A DNA stretch of 51,340 bases from an uncultured Gemmatimonadota bacterium (lineage in GTDB: Bacteria; Gemmatimonadota; Gemmatimonadetes; Gemmatimonadales; Gemmatimonadaceae). The first letter of the stretch is position 1; each line of letters starts with the position of its first letter. The notes beneath the pieces are model-generated. The model ran no database searches, was not told where the DNA came from, and was given only the letters and a program-made list of their open reading frames with translations. The stretch lies in assembly GCA_946480295.1 (NCBI GenBank), contig CAMLIT010000017.1, forward strand, positions 1-51,340. The letters run 5' to 3'. Position numbers and translations under genes: made by a program. Below are positions 24,544-34,941 of this stretch, in pieces.

Positions 24544-24572
24544 AAGCTATTCCCCGTCGACAGATACTTCAA
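24544..24572 (-). promoter_or_regulatory. Probable sigma-70 promoter of rpmH
   Basis: On the minus strand TTGAAG (24572-24567) and TAGCTT (24549-24544) are separated by exactly 17 bases. Transcription would start near 24537, about 39 bases before the rpmH ATG. Confidence 0.6.
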
Positions 24573-24621
24573 GATCGGCAGGAACGGCGACGCGTGCGGC
24601 GTCGCGCCGGGATCACGCGGA

Positions 24622-24651
24622 TTGATTTTTCCACACGGGCCGTGATACCTT
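24622..24651 (+). promoter_or_regulatory. Probable dnaA promoter containing a DnaA box
   Basis: TTGATT (24622-24627) and TACCTT (24646-24651) are 18 bases apart, about 35 bases before the dnaA ATG. A DnaA-box sequence, TTTTCCACA (24627-24635, fits TTWTNCACA), starts at the last base of the -35 element and occupies the spacer, so DnaA could repress its own gene as in other bacteria. The promoter call is inferred from spacing. Confidence 0.5.
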
Positions 24652-24685
24652 CGCTCCCCCCTCCCTCGATCCTGCTACACCCCGG

Positions 24686-26077
24686 ATGACCCTCACCGCA
24701 AAAGAGACGTGGAGCCGCCTACTCGAGCGAGCAAAGCAGGAGCTCCCCGAGCAGACCTTCCGCACGTGGCTCGAGCCGACCGAGCCGCTCTCGCTCGAGG
24801 GTGAGACGATCTACGTCGGGGCGCCGGACCAGTTCGCCGCCGACTGGAACGAGTCGAAGCACGCCGATCTCCTCGCCAGCCTCGCCCCGGTCGCCCTCGG
24901 CCAGCCGATGCGCGTGGTCTTCCGCGTCAACGAGGAGCGCAAGGCGCGGCCGCAGATGGACCTGTTCGTCGCGCCCCCGCCGCAGCCGCAGGAGCCGAGG
25001 AAGCAGCAGCAGGACGGCGGCACCACGACGCCACCACTCAGCGACCGCTACACGTTCGAGTACTTCGTCATCGGGAAGTCGAACGAGCTGGCCGCCGCCG
25101 CCGCGCACGCCGTCGCCCAGGCCCCGGGCAAGGTCTACAACCCGCTCTTCATCTACGGCGACACGGGGCTCGGCAAGACCCACCTGATGCAGGCGATCGC
25201 GCACGAGATCCTCGTCCGCAAGCCGGAGACGCGCATCACCTTCATCGGCACCGAGCAGTTCACCAACGAGCTCGTGGGCTCGATCCAGACGCGCACCACC
25301 CACGAGTTCCGGCGCCGCTTCCGCGAGACCGATCTCCTCCTCGTCGACGACGTCCACTTCCTGAAGGGGAAGGAGGCCACGCAGGAGGAGTTCTTTCACA
25401 CCTTCAACGCGCTCTACGAGGCCGGCCGCCAGATCGTCCTCACGAGCGATCGTCCCCCCTCCGAGATCCCGGGGCTCGAGGCGCGTCTCGTCAGCCGCTT
25501 CCAGTGGGGGATGGTCGCCGACATCGAGCTGCCCGACCTCGAGCACCGCATCGCCATCCTCCGCCAGAAGGCGCTCCTCGATCACCTGGAGATGACGATC
25601 CCCGAGGACGTGATCCGCTTCATCGCGGAGAACGTCCGGTCGAGCGTGCGCGAGCTGGAGGGGTCGATCATCAAGCTCCTGGCCTACGCCTCCCTCCGCC
25701 ACCGCGAGATCACGGTGGACGTGGCGCGCGAGGCCCTCCGCGACAAGATCAAGGGCGGCGAGGCGGGGAGCACGGCCAACACCCTCAACGTCTTCTCGAT
25801 CCAGCAGGCCGTCGCCGCGGAGTGGGGGGTCACCCCCGAGGGGCTCCGGTCGAAGACGCGCACGAAGAACCTCACCGTCCCGCGTCAGGTGGCCATGCAC
25901 CTCATGCGGGAGCTCCTCGGCATGCAGCTGGTCGAGATCGGGAACACCCTCGGCGGCCGCGATCACTCGACGGTCATCCACAGCCTCGATCGCGTGGGCG
26001 AGATGATGCGGGAGGACGATGCGTTCGCCGAGCGGGTGCGGAAGCTCCACGCCGCGCTGCAAACCCTCAAGGCGTGA
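24686..26077 (+). CDS. dnaA: Chromosomal replication initiator DnaA
   Basis: 463 residues. Domain I about 1-80 (TWSRLLERAKQELPEQTFRT), a Pro/Gln-rich linker about 92-118, and the AAA+ domain about 122-340 with Walker A GDTGLGKTH near 157 and Walker B LLLVDDVHF near 216. Domain IV carries the DNA-binding signature GGRDHSTVIHS near 423. DnaA binds oriC boxes and melts the origin. The adjacent downstream region holds DnaA-box-like sequences before dnaN, the typical origin layout. No clear ribosome-binding site precedes the ATG. Confidence 0.98.
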   Translation: MTLTAKETWSRLLERAKQELPEQTFRTWLEPTEPLSLEGETIYVGAPDQFAADWNESKHADLLASLAPVALGQPMRVVFRVNEERKARPQMDLFVAPPPQPQEPRKQQQDGGTTTPPLSDRYTFEYFVIGKSNELAAAAAHAVAQAPGKVYNPLFIYGDTGLGKTHLMQAIAHEILVRKPETRITFIGTEQFTNELVGSIQTRTTHEFRRRFRETDLLLVDDVHFLKGKEATQEEFFHTFNALYEAGRQIVLTSDRPPSEIPGLEARLVSRFQWGMVADIELPDLEHRIAILRQKALLDHLEMTIPEDVIRFIAENVRSSVRELEGSIIKLLAYASLRHREITVDVAREALRDKIKGGEAGSTANTLNVFSIQQAVAAEWGVTPEGLRSKTRTKNLTVPRQVAMHLMRELLGMQLVEIGNTLGGRDHSTVIHSLDRVGEMMREDDAFAERVRKLHAALQTLKA

Positions 26078-26308
26078 ACATCGAACCCACACCTCTCCAC
26101 ACCGGCGCGGTGACGGGAGCCGCCGGATGCGGAGTCCCGGTGGGAACGAGGGTCTCTCCACACGAAGTCCCCATAGGCGAACTGCCTCGGAACGTGTAAC
26201 TTCGGGCGGGTTTCCACACCGCCAACAGTCCCTACTACTGCGACTAGCTTTGCTCTTTAATATGGGTCTAAGTACTAGTCACGAGTTGTCGACACGACAG
26301 GAGCCGTG
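26078..26308. other. oriC: Probable replication origin region (oriC) between dnaA and dnaN
   Basis: A 231-base gene-free stretch with three same-direction DnaA-box-like sequences sharing TCCACAC: TCTCCACAC at 26094-26102, TCTCCACAC at 26155-26163 and TTTCCACAC at 26211-26219, spaced about 56-61 bases. They are followed by the most AT-rich stretch of the neighbourhood (about 26222-26292, with TTTAATATGG and AAGTACTAGT), a candidate unwinding element. The first two boxes differ from TTATCCACA at two positions. Location, box direction and AT-rich flank support an origin; function is inferred. Confidence 0.65.
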
Positions 26309-27421
26309 ATGCGGTTTACGATCTCCCGGGAAAAGCTGCAGGAAGGTCTTACCGCGGTCGCCGCGAGCATTCCGGCGAAGACGACGCTGCCCGTCCTCGC
26401 CAACATCCTCGTCGAGACGACGGACAAGGGGATTCGCCTCTCCGGCACCGATCTCGACATCGCGGTGAGCACGGAAGTCGCGGCCGACGTCGAGTCGGCG
26501 GGGGCGATCACGATTCCGGCGAAGAAGCTGAGCGAGATCGCGCGCGAGCTCCCGCCGTCGCCGGTGCGCATCGCCGCCGCCGGCGAGCAGCGCGTGACGC
26601 TCGACTGCGGACGCGCGCACTTCAAGATCCTCGGCCTGCCGCGCGACGAGTTCCCGAGCTTTCCGGCGGTGAAGTTCAACGAGAGCTGGCGCGTGCGCTC
26701 CGGCGACCTGCAGCAGCTCATCACGCACACCTCCTTCGCCGTCTCGACGGAGGAGAGCCGACCGATCCTCAACGGCGTGCTCTGGGAGCTGCGGCCGGAC
26801 ACGATGCGGATGGTCGCGACGAACGGCCATCGGCTGGCGAAGATGGAGCTGCCGATCAAGTCCACCGGAGCGCCGGCGAGCGACCTGATCGTCCCGCCGA
26901 AGGCGCTCGAGCAGATCCGCCGCCTCTTCCCGGCCGACGAGGAGCTCGAGATCGCGCGCGGGGACAATCACCTGGGCTTCCGCTCCCCGTTCACGGCGGT
27001 GTTCACGCGCCTCATCGAGGGGCCGTATCCGCCGTACGACCAGGTCATCCCGAAGGACAACAACCGCATCGCCGTCGCCGACAAGGCCTCGCTCACCAGC
27101 GCCCTGAAGCGCATGTCGGTGATCGCGTCGGACCAGACCCACCGCATCCGGCTGTCGTTCAACGCGGCGCTCCTGCGCTTCAGCGTGCAGACCCCCGACC
27201 TCGGCGAAGCGACCGACGAGCTGCCGATCCGCTTCACCGGCGATCCGCTGGACATCGGCTTCAACGCGAACTACCTGCTGGAGATCCTGCGCTACATGCC
27301 GACCGACGAGGTTCGGCTGACGTTCAAGGCGCCGGAGCGCGCGGCGACGATCGAGCCCGAAGGGTGGTCGGAGCCGGGAGCGTACCTCTGCCTCGTCATG
27401 CCGCTCCGCCTCCTCGACTGA
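26309..27421 (+). CDS. dnaN: DNA polymerase III beta subunit (sliding clamp)
   Basis: 370 residues from the ATG at 26309, with GGAG five bases upstream; an in-frame GTG three bases earlier sits too close to that site. Three clamp folds are visible: domain 1 starts MRFTISREKLQEGLTAVAAS, then HTSFAVSTEESRPILNGVLWE and MVATNGHRLAKMEL in domain 2. The C-terminal CLVMPLRLLD resembles the canonical MPMRL hydrophobic pocket end. It binds the polymerase, the delta subunit and probably MutS through its clamp motif; holA and mutS both lie in this window. Confidence 0.97.
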   Translation: MRFTISREKLQEGLTAVAASIPAKTTLPVLANILVETTDKGIRLSGTDLDIAVSTEVAADVESAGAITIPAKKLSEIARELPPSPVRIAAAGEQRVTLDCGRAHFKILGLPRDEFPSFPAVKFNESWRVRSGDLQQLITHTSFAVSTEESRPILNGVLWELRPDTMRMVATNGHRLAKMELPIKSTGAPASDLIVPPKALEQIRRLFPADEELEIARGDNHLGFRSPFTAVFTRLIEGPYPPYDQVIPKDNNRIAVADKASLTSALKRMSVIASDQTHRIRLSFNAALLRFSVQTPDLGEATDELPIRFTGDPLDIGFNANYLLEILRYMPTDEVRLTFKAPERAATIEPEGWSEPGAYLCLVMPLRLLD

Positions 27422-27437
27422 GCGCGGGCGGCGCGCC

Positions 27438-28112
27438 GTGTACAGCCTCACCACCATCGTCCAGGCGCTCGGTGTCGCGTATGCCGCCGGGCTGGATCTC
27501 TATGCGACGGTGGCGGTGATCGGGCTCGCGTCGCACTTCGCGTGGGTGCCCGGAATCCCGGATTCGCTCGCGGTGTTCGACAACCCGTGGGTGATCGGGA
27601 TCGCGATCCTGCTGTACGTGTTCGAGTTCCTCGCCACGCTGCTCCCGGGGATCGCGTCGGCGTGGGAGACGGTGCACAGCCTGATCCGGCCGCCCGCCGC
27701 GGCGGCGCTCGCCGCGGCGACGGCCTGGCAGGCGGATCCGATCTTCGTGCTCCTCGCGGCGCTCGTCGGCGGGGGCGTGGCCGTGACGACCCACACGACG
27801 AAGCTCGGCCTGCGCTACGCCATCGATACGTCGCCGGAGCCGTTCACGAACGGGCTGGCGAACGTGGCGGAGCTCGGGCTCGTGAGCGGCCTGCTGCTCG
27901 CCGTGTGGCAGCACCCCTTCGCCGCGTTCGGCATCGCGCTGCTCGTGCTGCTCCTGCTGGTGATCATGGTGCGGCTCATCTGGCGCGCACTGCGGCAGGT
28001 CTTCTCCGGCCGGTGGATGCCGGGACGCGGACTGCTCCAGGAGCCGCGCCCGAGCGAGTCGCTCCCGCGCGAGAAGCGCTGGGCGAGCGGCGACGCGAAG
28101 CTCATTCGCTGA
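27438..28112 (+). CDS. DUF4126 family membrane protein
   Basis: 224 residues from a GTG at 27438, 17 bases after dnaN. About five hydrophobic segments (YAAGLDLYATVAVIGLASHF, IGIAILLYVFEFLATLLPG, FVLLAALVGGGVAVTTHTTK, LGLVSGLLLAVW, FGIALLVLLLLVIMVRLIW) and a basic cytosolic tail. The pattern, including the Gly-rich fourth segment with THTTKLG, matches DUF4126, of unknown function. It probably shares the dnaN transcript and is convergent with rnpB. Confidence 0.78.
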   Translation: MYSLTTIVQALGVAYAAGLDLYATVAVIGLASHFAWVPGIPDSLAVFDNPWVIGIAILLYVFEFLATLLPGIASAWETVHSLIRPPAAAALAAATAWQADPIFVLLAALVGGGVAVTTHTTKLGLRYAIDTSPEPFTNGLANVAELGLVSGLLLAVWQHPFAAFGIALLVLLLLVIMVRLIWRALRQVFSGRWMPGRGLLQEPRPSESLPREKRWASGDAKLIR

Positions 28113-28128
28113 ACGAGCACGCGAAACG

Positions 28129-28170
28129 CGACGAGGCCGGGCGACGCGTGTGCATCGTCCGGCCTCGTCG
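28129..28170. terminator. Strong hairpin between convergent DUF4126 gene and rnpB
   Basis: CGACGAGGCCGG (28129-28140) pairs with CCGGCCTCGTCG (28159-28170), extended by a further CGA/TCG after a bulge, with an about 10-base loop. There is no T-run on either strand, so intrinsic termination is uncertain; it could be Rho-assisted or a processing/roadblock structure serving both genes. Confidence 0.5.
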
Positions 28171-28194
28171 TGCGCGCATCGGCGTACCGTTCGA

Positions 28195-28593
28195 GAGCTC
28201 GAGTCACCGACCATAAGCCGGGTTCTGTAGGACGACGGGCGTCGTCCCGGCGGTCATTCCTCTCGGAGTGCGATCGCTCGCACCCTCCAGCAGCCTACCC
28301 GCAGTGTCTTGGTCGAGGTGGGCACCTCTCACTGCCTATTTGGCCTTGCTCCGGCTGGGGTTTACCGTGCCGTCACTGTTGCCAGTGACGCGGTGGGCTC
28401 TTACCCCACCTTTTCACCCTTGCCCGCTCCGCGGCTCGCGCCGCGGTCGTCGGCGGTCTGTTCTCTGTGGCACTTTCCGTCTCCGCACGGCGGAGCCGCA
28501 CGAAGCCCAGGCGTTACCTGGCAACCTGCCCAATGGAGCCCGGACTTTCCTCGATCGTTGCCGATCGCGACCACCTGGTCGGGACTCGAGTTC
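28195..28593 (-). ncRNA. rnpB: RNase P RNA (bacterial type A)
   Basis: About 399 nucleotides. On the minus strand the conserved AGGAAAGTCCGGGCTCC lies near the 5' end (complement of 28535-28551). It is followed by CATTGGGCAGG and CCAGGTAACGCCTGGGC, and the 3' region contains ACAGAACCCGGCTTATGGTC. Ends were set from the P1 helix: GAACTCGAGTC (28593-28583) pairs with GACTCGAGCTC (28205-28195) with one mismatch. It is the catalytic subunit for tRNA 5' maturation; the protein partner gene rnpA lies about 4 kb away. Confidence 0.96.
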
Positions 28594-28869
28594 TCAAACA
28601 GCGCCGATGCGCACGGGCGATCCTTCGATCGCCGGCACCGACCCAAAGATAACGTTGGCGGTGCACCATCCCAAGCGTGGATCGCGGCCGTGCTCGGCGC
28701 GTGCGTGTCGCGCCATCGCCGTGCGGCATCGGGGAAATGCAGGAATGCGCACCGGAGATGCCTGACGCGCTGTCGGGAACGCTGACGACACCATGACCGG
28801 TCGCGCCTACGTTGCGCTTCGCGCCGAGGCGGGCCGCACTGGATCGCACGCGGAGCTGGGGAATTTCCG

Positions 28870-29760
28870 ATGTTCCACGATCAGATCAGCCGTCCGGCGC
28901 CCGCGGTCGCGACGGTGCTGACTCCCACCGAGCGCATGCGCGTGGATGCCGCCGGCGAAGGGTCCTACGAGGCGCTGCATCGCGACTGCCTCGAGGACGT
29001 CATGCGGGACCTCAAGGAGAATCGCGCGAGCGCCGTGCTCGTCTCGGTCGCGCGCTGTGATTCGCGGGTGCGGCAGCACGTGGCGACCATGGTGCGCGAG
29101 TTTCCCCGGGTGCCGACCGTCGCGCTCCTGACGCAGCTCGAGCGCGGCACGCCGCAGGCCATGCTCCTGCTCGGACACAGTGGAGTGCGGCAGGTCATCG
29201 ATGCACGCGAGCCGTCGGGGTGGCGGGAGCTCCGCGCCCTCCTGCTCGCCGTCCAGGGTGACGGGATCCAGCGACAGGCGCTCGGTGCGCTGGCGCTGGA
29301 CCTGGCCGGAGCGCCGGAGGATTGCTGGCGCTTCTTCGAGGCGCTGTTCGTGGCGCCGCCACGCGTGTGCACCGTGCGTGCGCTCGCGCGCGAGCTCGCC
29401 GTGCTCCCGTCGACGCTCATGAGTCGCTTCTTCCGCGCGCAGCTCCCGGCGCCCAAGCGCTACCTGGCGATGGCGCGGCTGGTGCGCGCCGCGCGGCTGT
29501 TCGAGAACGCTGGCTTCTCCATCGCGAACGTCGCGAACCACCTCGAGTACAGCTCGCCCCAGAGCTTCGGCCGGCACGTGCGCACGCTCATGCGCATGAC
29601 GGCGGTGGAGTTCCGGGCGCGCTTCGACGGACAGGCGATGCTGCTGCGCTTTCGCGAGGAGCTGGTCCTGCCGTACGTGGATCGACTGCGGCAGCTCAGA
29701 CCGCTGACGGCACCGGCCGGCTGGGTGCCGGCGCGGGCAGCGCCCCGTCGGGCGCCCTGA
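28870..29760 (+). CDS. AraC-type regulator with degenerate receiver-like N-domain
   Basis: 296 residues. The C-terminal about 100 residues form an AraC double helix-turn-helix ([20 protein letters not shown] ... [20 protein letters not shown]). The N-terminal part (about 20-130) alternates strands and helices like a response-regulator receiver: AVLVSVARC at the phospho-strand position, VPTVALLTQ at strand 4 and [10 protein letters not shown] at strand 5. The phosphorylatable aspartate and the conserved lysine are not evident, so it would be a pseudo-receiver (inference). Its 3' end overlaps the convergent chemoreceptor gene by 65 bp. Confidence 0.72.
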   Translation: MFHDQISRPAPAVATVLTPTERMRVDAAGEGSYEALHRDCLEDVMRDLKENRASAVLVSVARCDSRVRQHVATMVREFPRVPTVALLTQLERGTPQAMLLLGHSGVRQVIDAREPSGWRELRALLLAVQGDGIQRQALGALALDLAGAPEDCWRFFEALFVAPPRVCTVRALARELAVLPSTLMSRFFRAQLPAPKRYLAMARLVRAARLFENAGFSIANVANHLEYSSPQSFGRHVRTLMRMTAVEFRARFDGQAMLLRFREELVLPYVDRLRQLRPLTAPAGWVPARAAPRRAP

Positions 29761-31423
29761 CCGGCGCCGTCGCCGCGGGCACGGCGAACACCCCCGTCCG
29801 CACCGACTCGATGCCGTTGACGCCGAAGCGGCCGATCGACTGCTGGAGTCGTTCGGCGAGGAGCGCGAGCTGGCGCGAGGTGTCGACGAGCCCTTCGAGC
29901 GCGCGCATCTGCTGGGTCGCGACGTCGGCGGCGAGCCGAGCCTCGTCGGCCGCCGCCTCGGAGACGCCGCGCACGTCCTCGATCGCGACGGCGAGCTGGC
30001 GCATCGTGCTCGACTGCTCGCGCGAGATCTCGGCCGAGGTCGCGATGTGCTGCGCGAGTCGGCCGATGCCGTCCAGCATCGCGCTCAGCGCGTCGTTGGC
30101 CTCGGCCGCGATGCCGCCGGCGCCGCGCACCTGCTGTTCGCTGCTGCCCATCGCCTGCACGGCGAGGCCGATCTTCTCGCGCACCTCGGCGATCGTCACC
30201 GCCACCGTCTTCGCCGCGCGGCCGCTCTCCTCGGCCAGCTTCCGGATCTCCTCCGCGACGACGGCGAAGCCCTTGCCGTGGTCGCCGGCGCGCGCCGCTT
30301 CGATCGCCGCGTTGAGCGCGAGGAGGTTCGTCTGCCGGGCGATCCGCGAGACGGCGTCGACGAAGTCGCCGACCTGCTCCGACGCCACGTCGAGCGTGGC
30401 GACCGTCGCCGCGGTGTTCCGCACCTGCTCGCCGATCGCGACGAGGGTGTCCGACGCACGGGCGATCGCGTCGCGGCCGTGCTGCGCCGTGTCGACGAGC
30501 ACGCGCGCGTCGGAGGCCATCGCCTCCACCTGCCCGTGCAGCCGCTCGGACGCGTTCAAGGCGCGGCCCGTCTCCTGGCCACCGGAGATCGCGAGGGTGC
30601 GCTGGCGCTCGAGCTGCTGGGTCATGTGCTGGGCGGTGCGGGCGAAATCGCTCCCGCTCCGGTTCAGCGTGTCGGTGGCGCCGGCGAGCTGCTCGGCGAA
30701 CGCGGCGACCTCCCCCGCCTCGCGCTGCACGACGGCGATGAGGTGCCCCAGGTTGTCGAGCATGCGGTTGAAGCCGCGCTGGAGAAACCCGAGCTCGTCC
30801 GTGTACCGCGTATCGGCGCGCGCCAGCAGGTTCCCGAGCTCCGCCTCGTTCATGCGCTCGCGCGTGTCGCGAATGCGCTCGATGAGCTTCGAGGCCATCG
30901 GCACCACCTGCAGCGCGATCAGCAGCACGAGGGCGGCGGCGATCCACGACCAGAGGACGTAGCCGGCCACGGTCGGGTGCAGCGCGCCGTAGATCGCGCG
31001 CGCGGCGAGGAAGGCCGCTGCGGAAGCGATCGAGGTGAAGTAGCCGAGGCCGCGGCCCCGGTCGAAGCAGTACGCCACGATGACGAACAGGTAGAGCGAC
31101 GCGAGGCTCTCGTTCCCGAACGTCGCCACCACGCTGCTCACGAGGAGGACGTCGAGCGTGGCGAACACGTACCGCATCCACCAGCGGTGGGTGCTGGGGC
31201 GCGTGCCGAGGGCCGTGAAGATCCAGTTCGCCGCGGCGCCCGCGGCGGTGATGCCCACCACCAGCGCCGCCGACACGCTGATGACCCCGGTGAGCGACGC
31301 GACGAGCGCTGCAACGCCGATCACGAGCGTGATCCGCAGGCGGCGCCTGGAGCCGATGCGGAAGGTGATGAAGTCCTTGTCCTGGTCCTCGTTGAGCGCG
31401 GACCGGGTGGGGGAGATCGGCAT
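29696..31423 (-). CDS. Methyl-accepting chemotaxis-type receptor with six-helix membrane domain
   Basis: 575 residues from the ATG at 31423; longer starts add Arg/Pro-rich sequence unlike a receptor N-terminus. Six hydrophobic segments (about 31-50, 52-72, 84-101, 107-120, 127-145, 154-174) leave almost no periplasmic domain. A HAMP segment (about 175-230) and a long coiled-coil signalling domain follow, with the hairpin tip [20 protein letters not shown] near 365-384. It probably senses membrane or cytosolic cues rather than a periplasmic ligand. No CheA/CheW genes are in the window. The Pro-rich C-terminal tail overlaps the AraC-like gene. Confidence 0.88.
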   Translation of the reverse strand: MPISPTRSALNEDQDKDFITFRIGSRRRLRITLVIGVAALVASLTGVISVSAALVVGITAAGAAANWIFTALGTRPSTHRWWMRYVFATLDVLLVSSVVATFGNESLASLYLFVIVAYCFDRGRGLGYFTSIASAAAFLAARAIYGALHPTVAGYVLWSWIAAALVLLIALQVVPMASKLIERIRDTRERMNEAELGNLLARADTRYTDELGFLQRGFNRMLDNLGHLIAVVQREAGEVAAFAEQLAGATDTLNRSGSDFARTAQHMTQQLERQRTLAISGGQETGRALNASERLHGQVEAMASDARVLVDTAQHGRDAIARASDTLVAIGEQVRNTAATVATLDVASEQVGDFVDAVSRIARQTNLLALNAAIEAARAGDHGKGFAVVAEEIRKLAEESGRAAKTVAVTIAEVREKIGLAVQAMGSSEQQVRGAGGIAAEANDALSAMLDGIGRLAQHIATSAEISREQSSTMRQLAVAIEDVRGVSEAAADEARLAADVATQQMRALEGLVDTSRQLALLAERLQQSIGRFGVNGIESVRTGVFAVPAATAPVRAPDGALPAPAPSRPVPSAV

Positions 31424-31557
31424 GCGTCGGAGTGCGTGGAGAGGAGTCGTACGTGGCCGACGCCGTGGAGACGGGCGGCCGCGCGAGTGGCAAAGATGCT
31501 GCATCCCGGCAGCGGGCCGCTGCGCCCGGCCACCGCGAGATGGAGTCTCAGCCACAC

Positions 31558-32523
31558 ATGACGACGACGGAGCGCGACAGAAGCATCGTTCCCGCCCAGC
31601 CGAACGTCATCGCCGATGCCGTGGCGGCCGCGATTGGCCGTACCTGGTGGGACGATGCCGTGATGATCGAGGGCTGGGCCCTGGGGGCGAGAGCCTTCGC
31701 CGAGGGCGCGGGCCCGCGTGGGCTGCTGGCCGATCTCGCGGAGCTGGAGGATCGCGCCCTGGAGGCGGCCCTCGCGCAGGCTGGCGACGGCACCGTGATC
31801 GACCGGGAGTCGGCGGTGGACGCCCTGCGCCGGATCCGGGCGGCCGCCGCCCTCCTCCACGCGGCCGCGATGCAGGGCTTCACGCATGCGGCCCGCGGTG
31901 CCGTGCAGGCGGATGCCCGGGCGGTGCGGCACGCGTTGAAGAACCCGATCGGGGCGATACGCAACGCCCTCTCCCTGCTGCACGAGGGCACCGTCGCGCC
32001 GTCCGTGTCCGGCGACGCCGACGCGGGCGCGGCGCGGCTGCACGCGATCGCGCTGCGCGCCACGGGCAAGCTCGAGACGCTCGTGCGCGAGCGGTTGAGC
32101 GGCGCGTCGGCGGCCGATGCGCTCCTCGGCCTGGGCACGCCGCTCCGCGACCTGATCGCGCGAGTGGTGCGCGACGTCGGCGGCCGGGCGGGGGGTGTGG
32201 TGCTCGCGCCGGTGGAGGCCGCGCACGCCGACGTGCTGCGCACCCGAGCGCCAGGCGTGGATCTCGTGCTTCGCTCCGTGCTCATCGCCGCGGTGCGCGC
32301 CGGCGCGTTGGGCACGCGCGTCGGCATCGACGTGCTCCGCGGCGAAGGGGGCGTGGGCGGCTGGATCCAGGTGCGCGCCGAGCGGGTGGAGCGGTGCCCG
32401 CCGGATCTGCTCGACGCCGCGCGCGAGCTCGCCCGCCTCGCCGGGCTGGCGCTCGCCGGCTCGCTGGAGGACGGGGGGGTCTGCGTCGAGAGCGGGAGCG
32501 CCGAGGGGTCAGGGCCTCAGTAA
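31558..32523 (+). CDS. Histidine-kinase-like protein with degenerate ATPase region
   Basis: 321 residues from the ATG at 31558 (GGAG 12 bases upstream); another ATG at 31540 is possible. Residues of about 130-150 ([19 protein letters not shown]) resemble the H-box of HisKA dimerisation domains, with His and Pro in place. The following about 150 residues have the helix/strand rhythm of an HATPase domain ([42 protein letters not shown]), but N, G1 and G2 boxes are not recognisable. It could be a phosphotransfer or pseudo-kinase partner of the divergent chemoreceptor. The 3' end overlaps pyrE by 15 bp (convergent). Confidence 0.6.
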   Translation: MTTTERDRSIVPAQPNVIADAVAAAIGRTWWDDAVMIEGWALGARAFAEGAGPRGLLADLAELEDRALEAALAQAGDGTVIDRESAVDALRRIRAAAALLHAAAMQGFTHAARGAVQADARAVRHALKNPIGAIRNALSLLHEGTVAPSVSGDADAGAARLHAIALRATGKLETLVRERLSGASAADALLGLGTPLRDLIARVVRDVGGRAGGVVLAPVEAAHADVLRTRAPGVDLVLRSVLIAAVRAGALGTRVGIDVLRGEGGVGGWIQVRAERVERCPPDLLDAARELARLAGLALAGSLEDGGVCVESGSAEGSGPQ

Positions 32524-33066
32524 CGCCACGATCTCGCTCGCGCGCACGAGCGAAGCGACTTCGAGGCCGGCGGCTTCGATGGCCTCGCGCCCCCCTTCCT
32601 CCCGGTCCACCAGGGCGAGGACGCCGCGCGGTCTGCCGCCCGCCGCGCGGATCGCCTCGACGGCCTTCAGGGCCGACCCGCCGGTGGTGATGACGTCCTC
32701 GATGACCGCCACCGCATCCCCCTCGTGAAACGGTCCCTCGATTAGTTTACCGGTGCCGTGCGTCTTCGCCTCCTTGCGTACGGTGAAGGCGCGCAGGGGC
32801 CGCGGAGTCCCGGCGCTCGCGTAGCTGATCGCGTAGCTGACGGGATCCGCGCCGAGCGTCAGACCACCCACCGCATCCACGGCCCACCCGAGCTGCTCCA
32901 GCCGTTCGAACGCCAGGGGACCGATCGTGGACAGACCTTCCGGGCTCATTGTGGTGAGCCGCGCGTCGATGTATAAGGTGGACTGCCGACCGGAAGCGAG
33001 GGTGAAGCTGCCACGCCGTGCCGAGCGTTCGGCGAGGAGTTCCACGAGGCGGTTGTGTAGTGTCAT
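32509..33066 (-). CDS. pyrE: Orotate phosphoribosyltransferase
   Basis: 185 residues; makes OMP from orotate and PRPP in de novo pyrimidine synthesis. The N-terminus (LAERSARRGSFTLASGRQST) and the PRPP loop VAVIEDVITTGGSALKAV near 116-133 are diagnostic, with FTVRKEAKTHGTG supplying the flexible catalytic loop. The ATG at 33066 is only about 18 bases from the divergent histidine kinase start, so its promoter must overlap that gene. Unrelated by function to its neighbours. Confidence 0.93.
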   Translation of the reverse strand: MTLHNRLVELLAERSARRGSFTLASGRQSTLYIDARLTTMSPEGLSTIGPLAFERLEQLGWAVDAVGGLTLGADPVSYAISYASAGTPRPLRAFTVRKEAKTHGTGKLIEGPFHEGDAVAVIEDVITTGGSALKAVEAIRAAGGRPRGVLALVDREEGGREAIEAAGLEVASLVRASEIVALLRP

Positions 33067-33084
33067 GACGGAAAGGTGAGCGGC

Positions 33085-34851
<1,767 letters not shown>

Positions 34852-34920
34852 GAACGAGGATCCAGGACCTGGTCACGCCCTCAGTGGTTCCTGATTTCCA
34901 TCTCGCTACTTCCTGCCCTT

Positions 34921-34941
34921 CTCGACCCTCGACCCTCGACC
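34921..34941. repeat. Heptanucleotide tandem repeat, unit CTCGACC
   Basis: Three exact units immediately before the stop codon of the Ser/Thr kinase gene. The opposite orientation of the tract at 34798-34825, so the pair could fold into a stem between the two convergent genes. Confidence 0.88.

Noticed and set aside
24414..24572. TTG at 24572 as the rnpA start
   Set aside because: The TTG lies within the apparent -35 element of the rpmH promoter, so the transcript would not contain it, and the added sequence is unlike any RnpA N-terminus.
28594..28869. tRNA or further RNA gene upstream of rnpB
   Set aside because: Only a 7-bp hairpin (28616-28633) is visible; no cloverleaf or T-loop consensus.
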